Part shown: piece after piece, positions 1 to 13,500 of the stretch
Layout of the letters: the number at the start of each line of letters is the position of its first letter
Numbering within the stretch: the stretch's first letter is position 1
Translations under genes and position numbers: made by a program
Notes under the pieces: generated by a model
What the model was told of the DNA's origin: nothing
Databases searched by the model: none
What the model saw: the letters and a program-made list of their open reading frames with translations, nothing else
Source of the DNA: Sphaerolaimus hirsutus
Taxonomy: Eukaryota > Nematoda > Chromadorea > Monhysterida > Sphaerolaimidae
Assembly (NCBI GenBank): GCA_964036195.1
Contig: OZ038454.1
Coordinates: 20,074,315 to 20,138,314 of the forward strand
Direction of reading: 5' to 3'
Length of the DNA: 64,000 bases

Positions 1-181
1 GAGACCGGTCAGCCGAAAAGATATGTTGTGGAGGGAAAATGCGCGCTTGCGCGCAAAATTTTTTCAAGCTGTCGATAAAATCATCGTCTGAAAGTGCCAT
101 TTCTGGCACATTTTTCGGTCCGGCACGGGAAGGGGGGGGGGGGCGGCCGCCCCCCCCGCCCCCCCCCTGGCTACGTCCTTG
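1..181. mobile_element. Right-hand fragment of a CAGGGACGTA-family hAT-like MITE
   Basis: The window opens inside this element. It shows the internal palindrome GCGCGCTTGCGCGC near 40, a G/C homopolymer tract at 130-167 and the end CTGGCTACGTCCTTG. The same order is seen in the complete copies at 28380, 38275, 42508 and 43102. Its left end and left target duplication lie outside the window. Confidence 0.75.
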
Positions 182-626
182 CACAATTTTCTAGATGGCA
201 ATTGCTCAACACAAACACTGATACATCTTTCTGAATACTCAAATAAGGTTTACGTACTTGAATTGTTTCAAAAAAGCTGCTTGGATAAAGTGTCCATGCA
301 AGCTTGATGAGTACGGTAGTACTTATGCCATACATTACGTGCGCGGGCAATGAACTAAATATCATGGACAAGTAAATTTATTATTAATTTATATCAGGGT
401 TGTTCATCCTTACTAATGGTGCATGGATTTACCAACCCGTTGAAAAAGAGCGAGTAACAGGCATAAAATAATGAAAGCATTTTAAGACTGCTCACTGATC
501 TACAAAATCCTATTGAAAAAAAGTCCAAGGGGGTGTTTTTCGCGCCACATATGTTTGATCCAGACGCTATACAAGGGGGTGTCCTCGGTGGTTTGCAGAT
601 TTGGTAAATTGCTACTCCGGCAGAAT

Positions 627-1290
627 TAGGGTTGGAAAAAAAACGTTTTTTTTAACTCGATGTTTTTTTTTAAAAAAACAACGTTTTTTTAAATAAAAAA
701 CGTTTTTTTTAAAAGCTCCCAGATATGACCTTGTGTCAACATATATAGGTATATCAGACAGTGGCAATACTCAATGATGTTATATATGACCATATAATGG
801 CTGTGGAGCCATGGGATAGCATTATAAGTGGTGATTTGTGTCAAAAATATCCATTTTTTGTCGACATATCGTTCATATATCGCCTTATAGTCAAATGTTC
901 ATGACTTCAGGTAAAGTTTGGCATGGAATAGTGATCAAACAAGGTTAAAAAAGGAGCTTGTTACTTTGGGAGTGAAGTTACACACTGTGGAGGTACATGG
1001 AAGCATATTATCTCAATATTATATAGTACAGAAGCATATGACGGCTTATTAACCCATGGTAGCACATAGAAATGGATACTTTGATACTATAAATGCCACA
1101 AAACCAATGAAAACAACCACCAATGTCAATTTGTGTGTGAAATTGCGCGCTTGCGCGCAAAAATTTTGCAAAATACCTAGTGCTTAGTACTGAAAATTTT
1201 GGTCGATGTTTTAAAAAAAACAAAACATTTCGGACGTCATGTTGTTTTCAAAAAAAAACGTTTAAAAAAAACAAACATCGGCCAACCCTA
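627..1290 (+). mobile_element. hAT-like MITE, TAGGGTTGG family, copy 1
   Basis: The 664-bp element starts TAGGGTTGG and ends CCAACCCTA. Both sides carry the direct repeat GGCAGAAT (619-626 and 1291-1298), an 8-bp target duplication as made by hAT transposases. Each end has runs of A/T with ACGTTTTTT palindromes, and an internal GCGCGCTTGCGCGC block sits near 1147. There is no transposase reading frame, so it is non-autonomous. Related copies lie at 6081, 7346, 12043 and 47464, and a diverged one at 39629. Confidence 0.9.
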
Positions 1291-1347
1291 GGCAGAATAG
1301 ATAGCTTGAAGTTTCCCCGGATGCGACGGGGCTTGAGAACATGAGGG

Positions 1348-1479
1348 TAGGGTTCAAACGGGATAGACTTTTCGGGATCGGGACTGGTTTTTCGAGATTT
1401 CGGGATCGGGATTGGGGTCACGGGATCGGGACCACAAAATCCCGGAATTTCTCGGGATCGGGATCCCGTTTGGACCCTA
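1348..1479. mobile_element. Short copy of the GGGATCGG-rich hAT-like family
   Basis: It starts TAGGGTTCAAACGGGAT and ends ATCCCGTTTGGACCCTA. Between these are hexameric GGGATC repeats. No convincing target duplication is seen (CATGAGGG against CATTAAAT), so this is probably an internally deleted or recombined copy of the elements at 27147 and 32023. Confidence 0.7.
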
Positions 1480-2056
1480 CATTAAATTAGGTTCACATAA
1501 AGTTTCTAACGGGACCATGGTTTGGATGGTTTGGCATATTGATTTACGGGCCTATACATACATTTACCTAGTTGTTTTTAGCTGCATAGTTTTAGCAATT
1601 TTTCCCCTTCTACGCCTTGAAAAAGCCTATATATTGAGCCATACGTTACCCCTCCAAGTGAAATTCAGTTATCTATCCCTCCGGAGGAGCGATTTGCTAT
1701 CTATCTAAAAAAACTCCAGGAAGGGTCTAGGTAAATCTATTTAGGATACCCCTGATTCATGGGTAGTCATAGTTCCTTGTCAACATACAAAATGACAGCA
1801 AAGTAAAATCTGTGAAGTATCTGTATGCAAAGTTGGCAAGACAACATAAACACTAATTGAAAAGCTCAACTATATTTTACATATGTAAATATTCATGTGT
1901 TATTGGTAGTTAAAGGTGCTGCGGGAAGCTGACTTGCATGCATTAGTTGAAACGTGTGTGTCAACTGATCTGTGTCAACTCAGATTTCGGCCTCACTTGT
2001 CGCAGAGCGTTCACGCAAACATGCAAACGCACATGTGTCAACTAGTGTGTGGGACG

Positions 2057-3207
2057 CAACGATGGAAAAAACACAGAAATTGAACACAGAAACTCATTGA
2101 GTTTCTGTGTTTTTGTTTTACACAGAAACACGGAAACTCATAAATTTTGAAAAACTCAAAACTCAAATGAGTTTTTTTTTGGAGAACACAGAAACACAGA
2201 AACACGGAAACACAGAAAAGTTTTTTTTTGAATTTTTGTGTTTTTTTCAGCGAAGCGGTTGAATGCAAATTAATTCAGTTAAACTAAACAAGATAAGATG
2301 AGCATGTATAGTATGTAAATATGTACATAATGTATTCATATTTTATAATGGTACAAAAAAGCAATTCAAGATGGCATGCACATCTCATGGTGGATTTGAC
2401 AATTTAAGTTTCGACATTTAAGTATACCTTATTACCTCGAATTAACCCCCCTTGAATTAACCCCCTCAAAATGGACTGGTGAAATAATAAGCCCCCCCTC
2501 AAAATAGCGTACATGATGTAAATGAAAAAATGTACATGATGTATTTATTACTGCTAATTTGCATCGCAGCTACACATAGACTGTACTAGGTTGTGTAGCT
2601 ATCTACATGTTTATTTCAAATATATCCTGTTTGTATGCATTTATAACCTGTTTTGGGTACGTAAATGCCTACTATTTTCTATGATCCTTACAACACTTTC
2701 TGATGAAATAATAAACCCCCATGGGGGTATTTCTAGGTAAATGGTAGTTGTAGTTCAAATCAATTCCGTAGTCTTCCATACAGTGCACATCCATTGAAGA
2801 ATTTTGGAGTTTTGCGTAAATTGTCATTTCTGGGCATTTTTTTGCTGGTGTTGTGATGTTGATGTCCTCATTGTGGACATTTTTATGGACTTTTTTGACA
2901 CTTGAATGAAAACAGAAATGTTATGTGGGGTTAAAACATGTGTAAAACCAATATTTTATAAGAAAACCAGTGTTTCCAGATCGAAATACTGTAAATCAAA
3001 ATTTTTTGGGGGGAAAGTCAAATTTTTTAGAAAATACTGGAGTTTTTTAGAAAAAAACTCAAAAAACTCGAGTTTTTACAAAAAACACAGAAATAAAAAC
3101 AGAGTTACTCAAATTTTTTTCAAGAAAAAAACTCAAAACACAGGTATTCAATTTTGGAAAACTCAAAACACAGAAAGTGTTTTTTTTGGAGAACTTACCC
3201 ATCGTTG
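2057..3207 (+). mobile_element. CAACGATGG hAT-like element, copy 1
   Basis: The 1151-bp element has ends CAACGATGG and CCATCGTTG and an 8-bp direct repeat GTGGGACG on both sides (2049-2056 and 3208-3215). Both ends are rich in AACACAGAAAC and AAAACTCAAA motifs in inverted arrangement. The middle (about 2420-2760) carries remnants of a second repeat type (CTCGAATTAACCCCCC, GGGGGTATTTC). It has no coding capacity. A second copy lies in ARMH3 at 25344. Confidence 0.88.
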
Positions 3208-4542
3208 GTGGGACGCCAATAAATATATCAAGGGTACACCCTTGGTCGCAATGGGCATGCCTAATACGCACATCTGCCTGTTACGCACATTTACCCGTTT
3301 TTTCACTTGACACTTTTTCAAGTGATTTTCAGATAAGAGTGAAGTGAAAAAAAGTTGCGCAATGACATTAGTGAACACTTTTCATTTCACTCATACGTGA
3401 AAATCACTTGAAAAAGTGTCAAGTGAAAAAAACGGGCAAATGTGCGTAACGGGCAGGTGTGCGTATTAGTGCACCCTCGTGGCAACCAGTCTGCCTTGCA
3501 CTCGTTTAAATTAGTTCTTTAGTATTACTCGTTTATCTTCTGGAGACGTAAAGCTTGAAATTTACAGAAATATTCGTGACATTTCCAGTTCATAGATCTT
3601 TCCATATCAAAAAATAGATTTGGTTCCCCGGTCTATTTATACATGAGATTCCCTTGAAATAGTTTTTTTTCAATCAGGTGCAATTACGAACCGTTGGCGG
3701 GAAATATCTAAGCAATTTAAACCTAACCACAGGTTTTTCCTGCCTTATCAAACCATGGCCCATGACTCTGACATGCTACGTGCATTAGAAAGTGAAATGG
3801 GATTAACCGTATTTGCTTGAATAACTCCCTTGGAATAATTCCCCCTGTTCTATACCGTAAGATAAAATGATTACCCTTGAATTCCCCCTGTAAGTTGAGT
3901 GAGGGAAAAGTAATTAGGTAGGCATACAATAAATTTGTTGTGTCTAATTTGAAAAAAACCCCGGCATGTTATTTTGTTAATAAATCCACTGTTAAACAAT
4001 TTCCCCAATCATATTTCTTGAAATGAGGTGATAGAAACTTGCTTGAAACATTTTTACGAAATATCATTCCCCCTTTAATAATGCCGCCCACCTATAATAG
4101 ATTCCCTTAAAAAATATCTGACGAAAAGTACCCAGGGCAATTATTCGAGCAAATACGATATGCAGATCAGCTGTGCCATGAGTAAATGCGATTCAACACC
4201 TATTGCCATGGCAATTTACATAGCTGACCACGTGTATTTGTGCATGTATTTACATAAAAATGCATTCGGGTTGCTATTTTTGCAACAGTGATGCAAATAT
4301 GAAGGTCAACGAGAGGATGCGACAAACTTGGACCCTGTAAAGTGTCAAACGTCATAAAAAAATGTCAATCAAAACAAAACAAAAAGAATTTTTTTTCTCT
4401 AAACTTTGCATGAAAATAGACACTTCACCCTGCATTTGCCATTGACATTTTACATAGCATGAGCCAGCACAAACACAGTCACACTTAGTACACAAAGCCA
4501 TCAAAAACAACACTTCACACCCCCCCCCCCCAAACCCCCCAG
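3208..4542. other. Non-coding stretch before the first visible ITIH-like exon
   Basis: It holds an inverted repeat around 3296-3440 (CCGTTTTTTCACTTGACAC and its complement) and a CCGTATTTGC-type element at 3807-4158. No VIT-domain exon, no signal-peptide exon and no exon for the DxSxS motif of a von Willebrand A domain was found in 1-4542. The stretch is most simply read as a long intron. Confidence 0.5.
3807..4158. mobile_element. CCGTATTTGC-family element, degenerate copy
   Basis: The left end reads CCGTATTTGCTTGAATA and the right end TTATTCGAGCAAATACGA, an imperfect terminal inverted repeat. The interior is made of degenerate AATTCCCCC/TTGAATAAT units. The complete copy at 10909-11600 is flanked by TA on both sides, which suggests a Tc1/mariner-type origin. 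Confidence 0.6.
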
Positions 4543-7500
4543 TCAGCAATGCGTCAAATCCTGAACGACATGTGGGCGCGGCACCCGAACGACTACTTCA
4601 ACGTGCTCCTGTTCAACAAGGACGTGGACAAGTGGCGGCGCGATTCGCAGCCGGCTACTAGGGCAAACGCGCTGGCGGCTATTGATTGGATAGAGCAGCA
4701 GAAAGCTAATGGGGGTGGGTTGGATGAGATGGGGCTTTGTTTTTGGATTGGGTTTCGGTTTTATGTGGTTTATATTTAGATGTATTTAACTTGGACATTT
4801 TTCCTTGAACTGCGTCACTTATGGGCAGAGGAAGGTAATTAGTTATGTAAGTAAAGTGACACCAGGGGCCAGTTCCGCAAGTGGAAAAGTTAAGAGTTAA
4901 AAGTTAAGAGTTGAGTAAAATGGCAAGTTAAGAGTAAAGTTAAATGCTAAATGATGAGTTAAGAGACAATAGTAAATTTAAGAGTAAAGTTAAATGGCAA
5001 ATGAATAGTTATGAGATAAAAGTGTATCCAAATTTTATGTTATCGTATCCAGATCTTATGTTTTTGTATCCAAATCTTATTTTTCGACATAAGATTTGGA
5101 TACAAAAAAATAAGATGTGGATACGAAAAAAATAAGATTTGGATATACTTGCTTGACTCTTAACTTTACTCTTATCTCTTAACTAATCATTTGTCATTTA
5201 ACTTTACTCTTGTCTCTTAACTCATCATTTATCATTTACTCTTAACTTGCCATTTGTCATTTTACTCAACTCTTATGTTTTAACTCTTAGCTTGTCCACT
5301 TGCGGAACCGGCACCAGGGGGCAGTCCCAGACACGTAAGATGCCCTGTAAAATGTCAATGTCATGCAAAGCGTCAAAAGTCATGCAAACTGCCCGAACAT
5401 GGTAAACGATTTCTTATTATCTCAGTTAGATTGGGTATGTATTTACATGCCGAAGAATTGTTAAAAGTAAAGATACTTACACTCTGCACTCTGCGTTTTC
5501 GCGCCAAATTGATTAACTTGTGAATTAGGTATACCCGACAGACCGCAAAGTATGCGCAGAATCCTACCATAATTCAATGAATAAAATCTTGCGATAAATT
5601 TCGTAATTAATTATTCGATAGTGAAAACAGTGAAGCATAGTATTATGATGACAAACTGTATAATTATTGGTTCATTATTCAGGTGAGTTATGGTAGGTTT
5701 CCATACTAAGTTTGATGTCTGCCGAGTATAGGTTACAAAAAAAAATGGATAGGATACCCTACACATTGGAGAGTGCTACATGAAACATACAAGCCCATCA
5801 AACATACATGCACACAGTGTTATAGCATTGCATGAGTGCTGCAATGTGTGTACTGATAATCTGATAATTAAAGTAGCGATAATTATAATGATTGGCATAT
5901 AAGCGACTTCTATCAAGTCATACCACGAAATATCCTTTTTTCACCAAATAACATGCCATTTTTTGTTCAAATTCGACAGACCAAATTGATCATATGCATT
6001 AAGGGGGGATTATTTTCTCCTCACGCGTCTAACACGGGGAATTAATGAAGCAAATACGGTACTTTGTTACCTGAATGAACTAGGGTTGGAAAAAAAACGT
6101 TTTTTTTTAACTCGATGTTTTTTTTATAAAAAAAACAACGTTTTTTTTAAAAAAAACGTTTTTTTTAAAAGCTCCCAGATATGACCTAGTGTCAACATAT
6201 ATAGGTATATCAGACACTGGCAATACTCTGTGATGTTAAATATGACCATATAATGGCTGTGGAGCCATGGGATAGCATTATAAGTGGTGATTTGTGTCAA
6301 AAATATCCATTTTTCGTCGACATATCGTTCGTATATCGCCTTATAGTTGAATGTTCGTGACTTCAGGTAAAGTTTGGCACGGAATGATGATCAAACAAGG
6401 TTATAAAAGGAGGTTGTTACTTTGGGAGTGAAGTTACACACTGTGGAGGTACATGGAAGCACATTACCTCAATATTATATATTACAGCAACATATGTCGG
6501 CTTATTCACCCATGGTAGCACATAGAAATGGATGTTTTGATACTAAAAATGCAACAAAACCAATGAAAACAACCACCAATGTCAATTTGTGTGTGAAATT
6601 GCGCGCTTGCGCGCAAAAATTTTGCAAAATACCTAGTGCTTAGTACTAAAAATTTTGGCCGTTGTTTTAAAAAAAAAAAAACATTTCGGACGTCATGTTT
6701 TTTATAAAAAAAATAACGTTTAAAAAAAAACATCGGCCAACCCTAGAATGAACACCCCGGGAGTAATATTTCCCTTATAATTATTAACTTTTTACTTGCT
6801 TTTCAATGGGAATTATTAAAAGTGAGAAGTTCTATGACGCGTGCACATACATTTCTATAACACCGCGTGCGTGTACACGGACTTGTATGTTTCATGGGAT
6901 CCTCCCTTCACAATGGCAGCAGGGTGGTGAACTACTTATTTACGTTTAGGTAGACGTAGCCTGGACATTTTTCCCGGAACAACGTCACTAACGCGCAAAG
7001 CAAACTAATTCAGGTGTGGGGGATAGACACCGATCTGGTGCCAATCCCAAGCTCTGAAAGTGTAAAGTAAAGTGTCAATTGTAAAGTCAAATGCAAAGTA
7101 AAGTGTCAATTGTCATGCAAAGTTCAGTAATAAAATCTTTTCTTTTTTGTTTTAATTGACACTTGACTTTGCATTTGACTTTACATTTGACACTTTACTT
7201 TACACTTTACAGGGCTTGGGACTGCCCCCTGTCCGTAACAACACTCTCTCAACTATGATGATATCATACAATTAAGGCATCTGCTTGGATGAGAACACAT
7301 AGTACTTTAGATACAGATGGTTTTATGAGAATTGAGAGATGTGCATAGGGTTGGAAAAAAAACGTTTTTTTTTAAAAGCTCCCAAATATGACCTAGTGTC
7401 AACATATATAGGTATATCAGACAGTGGCAATACTCTGTGATGTTAAATATGACCATATAATGGCTGTGGAGCCATGGGATAGCATTATAAGTGGTGATTT

Positions 7501-10500
7501 GTGTCGAAAATATCCATTTTTCGTCGACATATCGTTCGTATATCGCCTTATAGTCGAACGTTTATGACTTCAGGTAAAGTTTGGCACGGAATAGTGATCA
7601 AACAAGGTTATAAAAGGAGGTTGTCACTTTGGGAGTAAAGTTACACACTGTGGAGGTACATGGAAGCACATTACCTCAATATTATATATTACAGCAACAT
7701 ATGTCGGCTTATTCACCCATTTTGATACTAAAAATGCAACAAAACCAATGAAAACAACCACCAATGTCAATTTGTGTGTGAAATTGCGCGCTTGCGCGCA
7801 AAAATTTTGCAAAATACCTAGTGCTTAGTACTAAAAATTTTGGCCGATGTTTTTTTAAAAAAAACAACATTTCAAACGTCATGTTAAAAAAACGTTATAA
7901 ATACACAAACAGTATTTTCGATAGATAACAGGTTGAAGATAGCATGCAAAAATTCGAAAATATAAGGATTTTTTCTTCGAATTATTGTTTTTTTCAAACG
8001 AAAATAAAAATATACGAAAGCACATCGTGTCAATACTTTTATACGATGTATGTATGGACAGATGCTTATATGGGCAAGTGACCGTGTAATTATGCCATAC
8101 GGTGCATTGGGGACGAATCAAGCAAGCAGATCAATGCGCACTTTCACCGTTCAAAATCTACAGTATTCAGTGCACAAGAGAGGCACTTAAAACTACAACA
8201 AAAACCGAACCACAACTCAACATAGAAACCCGCTCTCACAAGGCACAAACAACCCCCCCCCCCCACAGGCACGAACATCCACGCCGCCCTAACAGAAGCT
8301 TTGGGCGAACTAGAACGCCAGCAATCGCTGGGCACCCTGGCGAACATGGTGCTGTTCCTGACCGACGGCCAGCCCACTGTGGGCACCACCAACGAGGTGG
8401 ACATATTGAACGCTGTCGATGGAAAACAGAGACAGCCGAGGCAGGATGATCGATTCGCGATCAATTGCGTCGCTTTTGGATCGGGTGGGTTTTTGAGGGG
8501 GGGGGGGAAGGATTTGGTTGGGGAAGGATATTAGGTATACAAACGGGGGGGGGGGGGGTTAGAGAGGGGAGCTTTTGAATTATTATACCTAGTTTGAGGA
8601 AACATACCAGAGTACAATTTTACATATTATTTGCATACATAGGGGTGTCAAAACCAAACTTTAATAGAAAAAATACATACTATTTAATTAAACTAGATTG
8701 TTTCAATATTGAGAAAAAATAGGGTATAGAGCTAGAATAAATGTATAACATAAACATGGTGTGTTGTCATCTCTGAAATACTGTGGACATGTAATTGCTG
8801 TGGAGCTTTGGCTTGGCCAAATAAGGCTGTGTGACCTGAACGTGTAATTAGAGTAGTATACCTACTAGATTCGAAGAGTGCTTTGCTAAGCATGCTAGAG
8901 TATGTTAGAGTAGTATATTTAAACAAATACATTGAGTGTGATGCTTATGAAGTGTTTTGAGATTTTCACACAGTAACATGTGGTAAAACATCGGCTAGAT
9001 GGATCTTATGGACCACACCCACATAACAACGCTAATTTTCATGGCCGCATGTAGAAATGTACTTTTGTGGCAACTAACGATATCACATAAAAAATGAAAA
9101 CAACACCCTATGAGAAAAAGGTCATAAATAGCGCGCTTGTGTGCAAAAATCGCAATTTCATAAATACAGTGAATTGCTACAAAATTTTTCCATCATAGTT
9201 GTATTTACAAACAGGATTTGTAGAATCAGATTTAAAAACAAAAAATACAAAACTAAGTTGAAATGAATCAAGTGCCGTCCCTGTGTACAGTCTGCACAAT
9301 TTTTGTGAAAATCTGTAAAATGCGCGAACCCTTACCACCTTTGCCTCACCCATAGTTGTTAAAACGTATTTACGTTTACTCGATAAATATGGATACTCGA
9401 GTACTGCGTAAATACGTTTACGTTTCATCCCAAAAAAATACCGGAACTCACTTACTCGCGTACTTTTTGAAAGGACGCGAGTACAGAAAACGTATTTCAA
9501 ACAGGCTGTTTCAAGGCATAAATGAAAAAAATAGGGACATAATATCCAAAATTGCATAAAAATAGGCAAAACACATTAACTAGTGAATTTGATGGTGGAA
9601 AAGTTTGAAAATTAGTGATTTTGAGCGAAAATTGGGGCAAAATCCCTGAAAAATACCCACTTTTACGTTTTCCGGAGACAAAAGTAATTTACTCACGTTT
9701 ACTCACGAGTAAAAGTAAAAAATAAATACTTTACGTTTTCTGTACTCACCTGTGAGTATAAATTCAATACTTTACGTTTACTTTTGAAAAAGTTCAGTAC
9801 TTTTAACAACTCTGCCCCCACCATCACAGAACCAAACTTTGACTTCATTAGAACGATAGCAGCCGACAACGTAGGCCTGGCAAGGAAAATCTACATAGAT
9901 TCAGATGCCGGAGTGCAATTGGAAAGTGAGTCTACACAAATTTTGACATTCATATTTATTTATGACGCGACTATAGTGAACAAAAGGAAATGCAGTGATG
10001 TAAAAAGCGCCAGGACTTTAGCGCCAAGCGCCAGAAGGGCCATGGTGCTCTTTCGACCTGCAGCGCCAACCGCCAATGCGATTTTGCTTTGGCTGTGGCA
10101 GGAGTTTTGTTCTTGGCGCCACACAAAAATTGCCCCAAGCGCCAAAAGCGCCATGGCGCTTTTCCATACCGTAGTGCCGAGCACCAATAGCGCAAAGCGC
10201 TAAAAGCCATGGCGCTTCTACATCACTAATCCTCGGCGCCAACAAAATACAGAACATATGATTTCCTTTGAAATAAACCGCCCAGATTTCTACGACATCA
10301 TGGCCACGCCGCTGATCACCAACATGCGGGTGAAGTACCACGGAAACAACATTGAACCGGGCACTTTGGTCAAACAAGATGGAAAGCCGCTATTTAGCGA
10401 CGGGGAAGTGATGATTGTGGGCAAAATGTCCCAAAAGAATCAACCTCTCAGAGCCGAAGTTACTGGAAAATCGATGGATGACAACGGAAATGTGCAATCA

Positions 10501-13500
10501 TTGAAGTTGGAGGCTGACAGCGGGCGTAAGGCTCCGTGCTACCCCGACCCTAAGCAAGTGCCCCAGCGCAGGGGAGGTTTTGCGATACCTACAACCAGAC
10601 ACATCACGTAAGTGGCATGCCGCTTCTGGAATAGACTAGAATGTATACTCGGCAGGCACGATACTCTACAAACAGATAAGAGTTAGGTCTTCGGCTGGCA
10701 GACAGCCAACCGAGAACTTATGGAAAGCGCGATGACGACGAAGTTAGTTAGTTAGTGTTAGTTGAAGACGACGTGATGGCGAGAGATGATGATGGCGACG
10801 AAAGTGTTCGCGTCATGATTTCCTGTTTTGTGTTTCCTCCGGAAAAATGTACGGCGTAATGTCATCCGAGTATAATTGAGGAAACGAGTTGGCTTAATTA
10901 TATAGGTACCGTATTTGCTTGAATAGTTCACCCCTTGGATAATTCCCCCCTTTTAGAGACTGAAAATATAATCCGCCTCGAATAATTCCCTCTTCAGGCA
11001 TATTTATGATAAATTTGTTGTGTATAATTTTAACAAAAATGCCATGATATAGTGCCTACACACACTAGTTTTCACCGTGACTTCGTGTGAAAACTGAAAT
11101 TTTTTCAAATGCAAATGAACGAACATGGTTGAATGATATTATTTAACTTAAATTAGAATTTAAATTAATGAAAGTTAAGCCTTGAAAATTTGAAAACTAA
11201 AACACCTATAGCATACAATAAGAGTAGGCTGGATGTCGCCATGTCGCCATTTCAGTTTTCACATCAGTCACGGTGAAAACTAGTGTGTGTAGGGCCATTC
11301 TGTTAATAAATTGATAGAAATATGTTGATAGAAATTTGCTTGAACTTGTTGACGAGATAATAATTCCACAACCCTTTGAATAATTCCCCCTCTTGAATAC
11401 TTACCCCACCTCCTTGAACAATTCCCCGTCTTAATTAGTTCTTCCACTCCTTGAATGATCCCCTCTCTTGAATAGTTAAAATAATTCCCCTTTGAATAGT
11501 TCCCACCCCCTTCAATAGTTACCCCCTCTCAAATCGTTCCACCTGAAAAAAAGTCTGACGAACAAATAATTCCCCAGGGGAATTATTGGAGCAAATACGG
11601 TACGATGTACACCGATAAATGGGATAGGAAATAGCTGGACGTGTTTTTGGGGATTCAGGGATAACGAATTTGCCTCGACATGTTATACTCGGCGGACATG
11701 ATACTCTGCCCTCGCACTCATTTATGTCTCACGTTGGAAGCGTGCCAATGATGACAAAGAATGCGATTTTTGTATAAAAAAATGAAAAAATCATTGTTGC
11801 AAGTTCACGTATAGAGTTATAACAGAGTTGACTTTTTCAACTTTTTTTGAAAATCGCATGCGTAAAAAAATTGTTGGCACGCTTCCAGCGGGAACCACGC
11901 GTGCAGGATATAAAGTGACTGGAGTATATTAGAAATACCTGAGCAGAGTAATTGCTTTTACGCATTCCCTGGAGTAGAACAAACAAAAAATCATTTTATA
12001 ATAAATTAAATAAATATGTATGTTAAGTGTAGCACAACTAGGTAGGGTTGGCCGATGTTTTTTTAAAACGTTTTATTAAAAAAACGTTTTTTTATAAAAA
12101 ACACTAGGTCCGAAACGTTTTTTTTAAACATCGGCCAAAATTTTTAGTACTAAGCACTAGGTATTTTGCAAAATTTTTGCGCGCAAGCGCGCAATTTCAC
12201 ACACAATTTGACATTGGAGGTTGTTTTTATTGGTTTGTGGCATTTTTAGTATCAAAGCAACCATTTCTATGTGCTACCATGGGTAAATAAGCCGTCATAT
12301 GTTGCTGTAGTATATAATATTCAGGTAATTTGCTTCCATGTACCTCCGCAGTGTGTAACATCACTCCTGAAGTAACAACCTCCATTTATAACTTTGTTTG
12401 ATCACTATTCCGTGCGAAACTTCACTTGAAGTTACGAACATTAGACTATAAGACGATTTACGAACATGTCGACAAAAAATGAACATTTTTGACACAAATC
12501 ACCACTTATAATGCTATCCCATGGCTCCACAGCCATTATATGGTCATATATATTAGGGTGTAAACTAAGTTTTTTATCTTTTTTTGCGATCTTATAGAAA
12601 TGCACTTTTCTGCGTCCTATTCTGTTGTAAATACATTGGGCGATTTTTATGCCCTTCGAGTATGTTGGGGTTTGGGGTCTGGGCTATGACGAAAATTGTT
12701 TGTTTCCTCGAATAATCCCCCAGTCCCGAGATAAGGGGGGTCTTTAAAAAGGTCTTCCATGGACGATGTGGACATTGACATTTGAAGCTTGATCAATCGG
12801 CCATTTCTGGGCAGACTTTATTCATTCAACACTTAAACTGCTCGAGACGACATGTAGATTCCAGTTTTGTGATTGAATTAGTGATGTCTAAACTCCGTAT
12901 ACCGATTTGACCCGGTTTTTAACACGGCACAAACTTTTTTCTGAACATGTTTTTGTATAGTTTAGACTAACAGAATTCATCTGGCACAAACATGTTTTCA
13001 ATATCTTTTTCCAATCAAAAGTTATAGCACTTTTAACTCTAAGCTTTTAGTTTATTGGCATACAGAATTTAGACATCACTTATCCGATTACAAAACTGGA
13101 ATCTACAGGTCGTCTCGATTATTTTAAGTGTTGAATGAAAAAAATCGGCCCAGAAATGGTCGATTTATCAATCTTCAAAGGTCAGTGTCCACATCGGCTA
13201 TGGAAAATGACCACCTTTTTAAATACCCCCCATATCTCGGGACTGGGGGATTATTCGAGGAAACAAAAAATTTTCGTCATAGCCCAAACCCCAAACCCCA
13301 ACATACTCGAGGGGTATCAAAATCGGCCAATGTACAACATAATGGGACGCAGAAATGTGCATTTCTATGAGATCGCAAAAAAGATAAGAAACTTAGTTTA
13401 CAACCTAATATAACATCACAGAGTATTGTCACTTGTCTGATATACCTATATATATTGACCCAGAGCCATATCTGGGAGCTTTAAAAAAACGTTTTTTATG

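Noticed and set aside
1412-1708. 98-codon plus-strand frame
   Set aside because: Its start lies in the GGGATCGG element and the rest is a fragment of the GATAGATAGC repeat family.
8102-8464. Frames on both strands around ITIH-like exon 8269-8484
   Set aside because: Only the frame with GGTNIHAAL and LFLTDGQPT is conserved; the others are shadows.
9960-10377. Overlapping long open frames on the minus strand across an ITIH-like intron and exon
   Set aside because: They come from the palindromic GGCGCC units and the complement of a real exon. No domain or codon signal.
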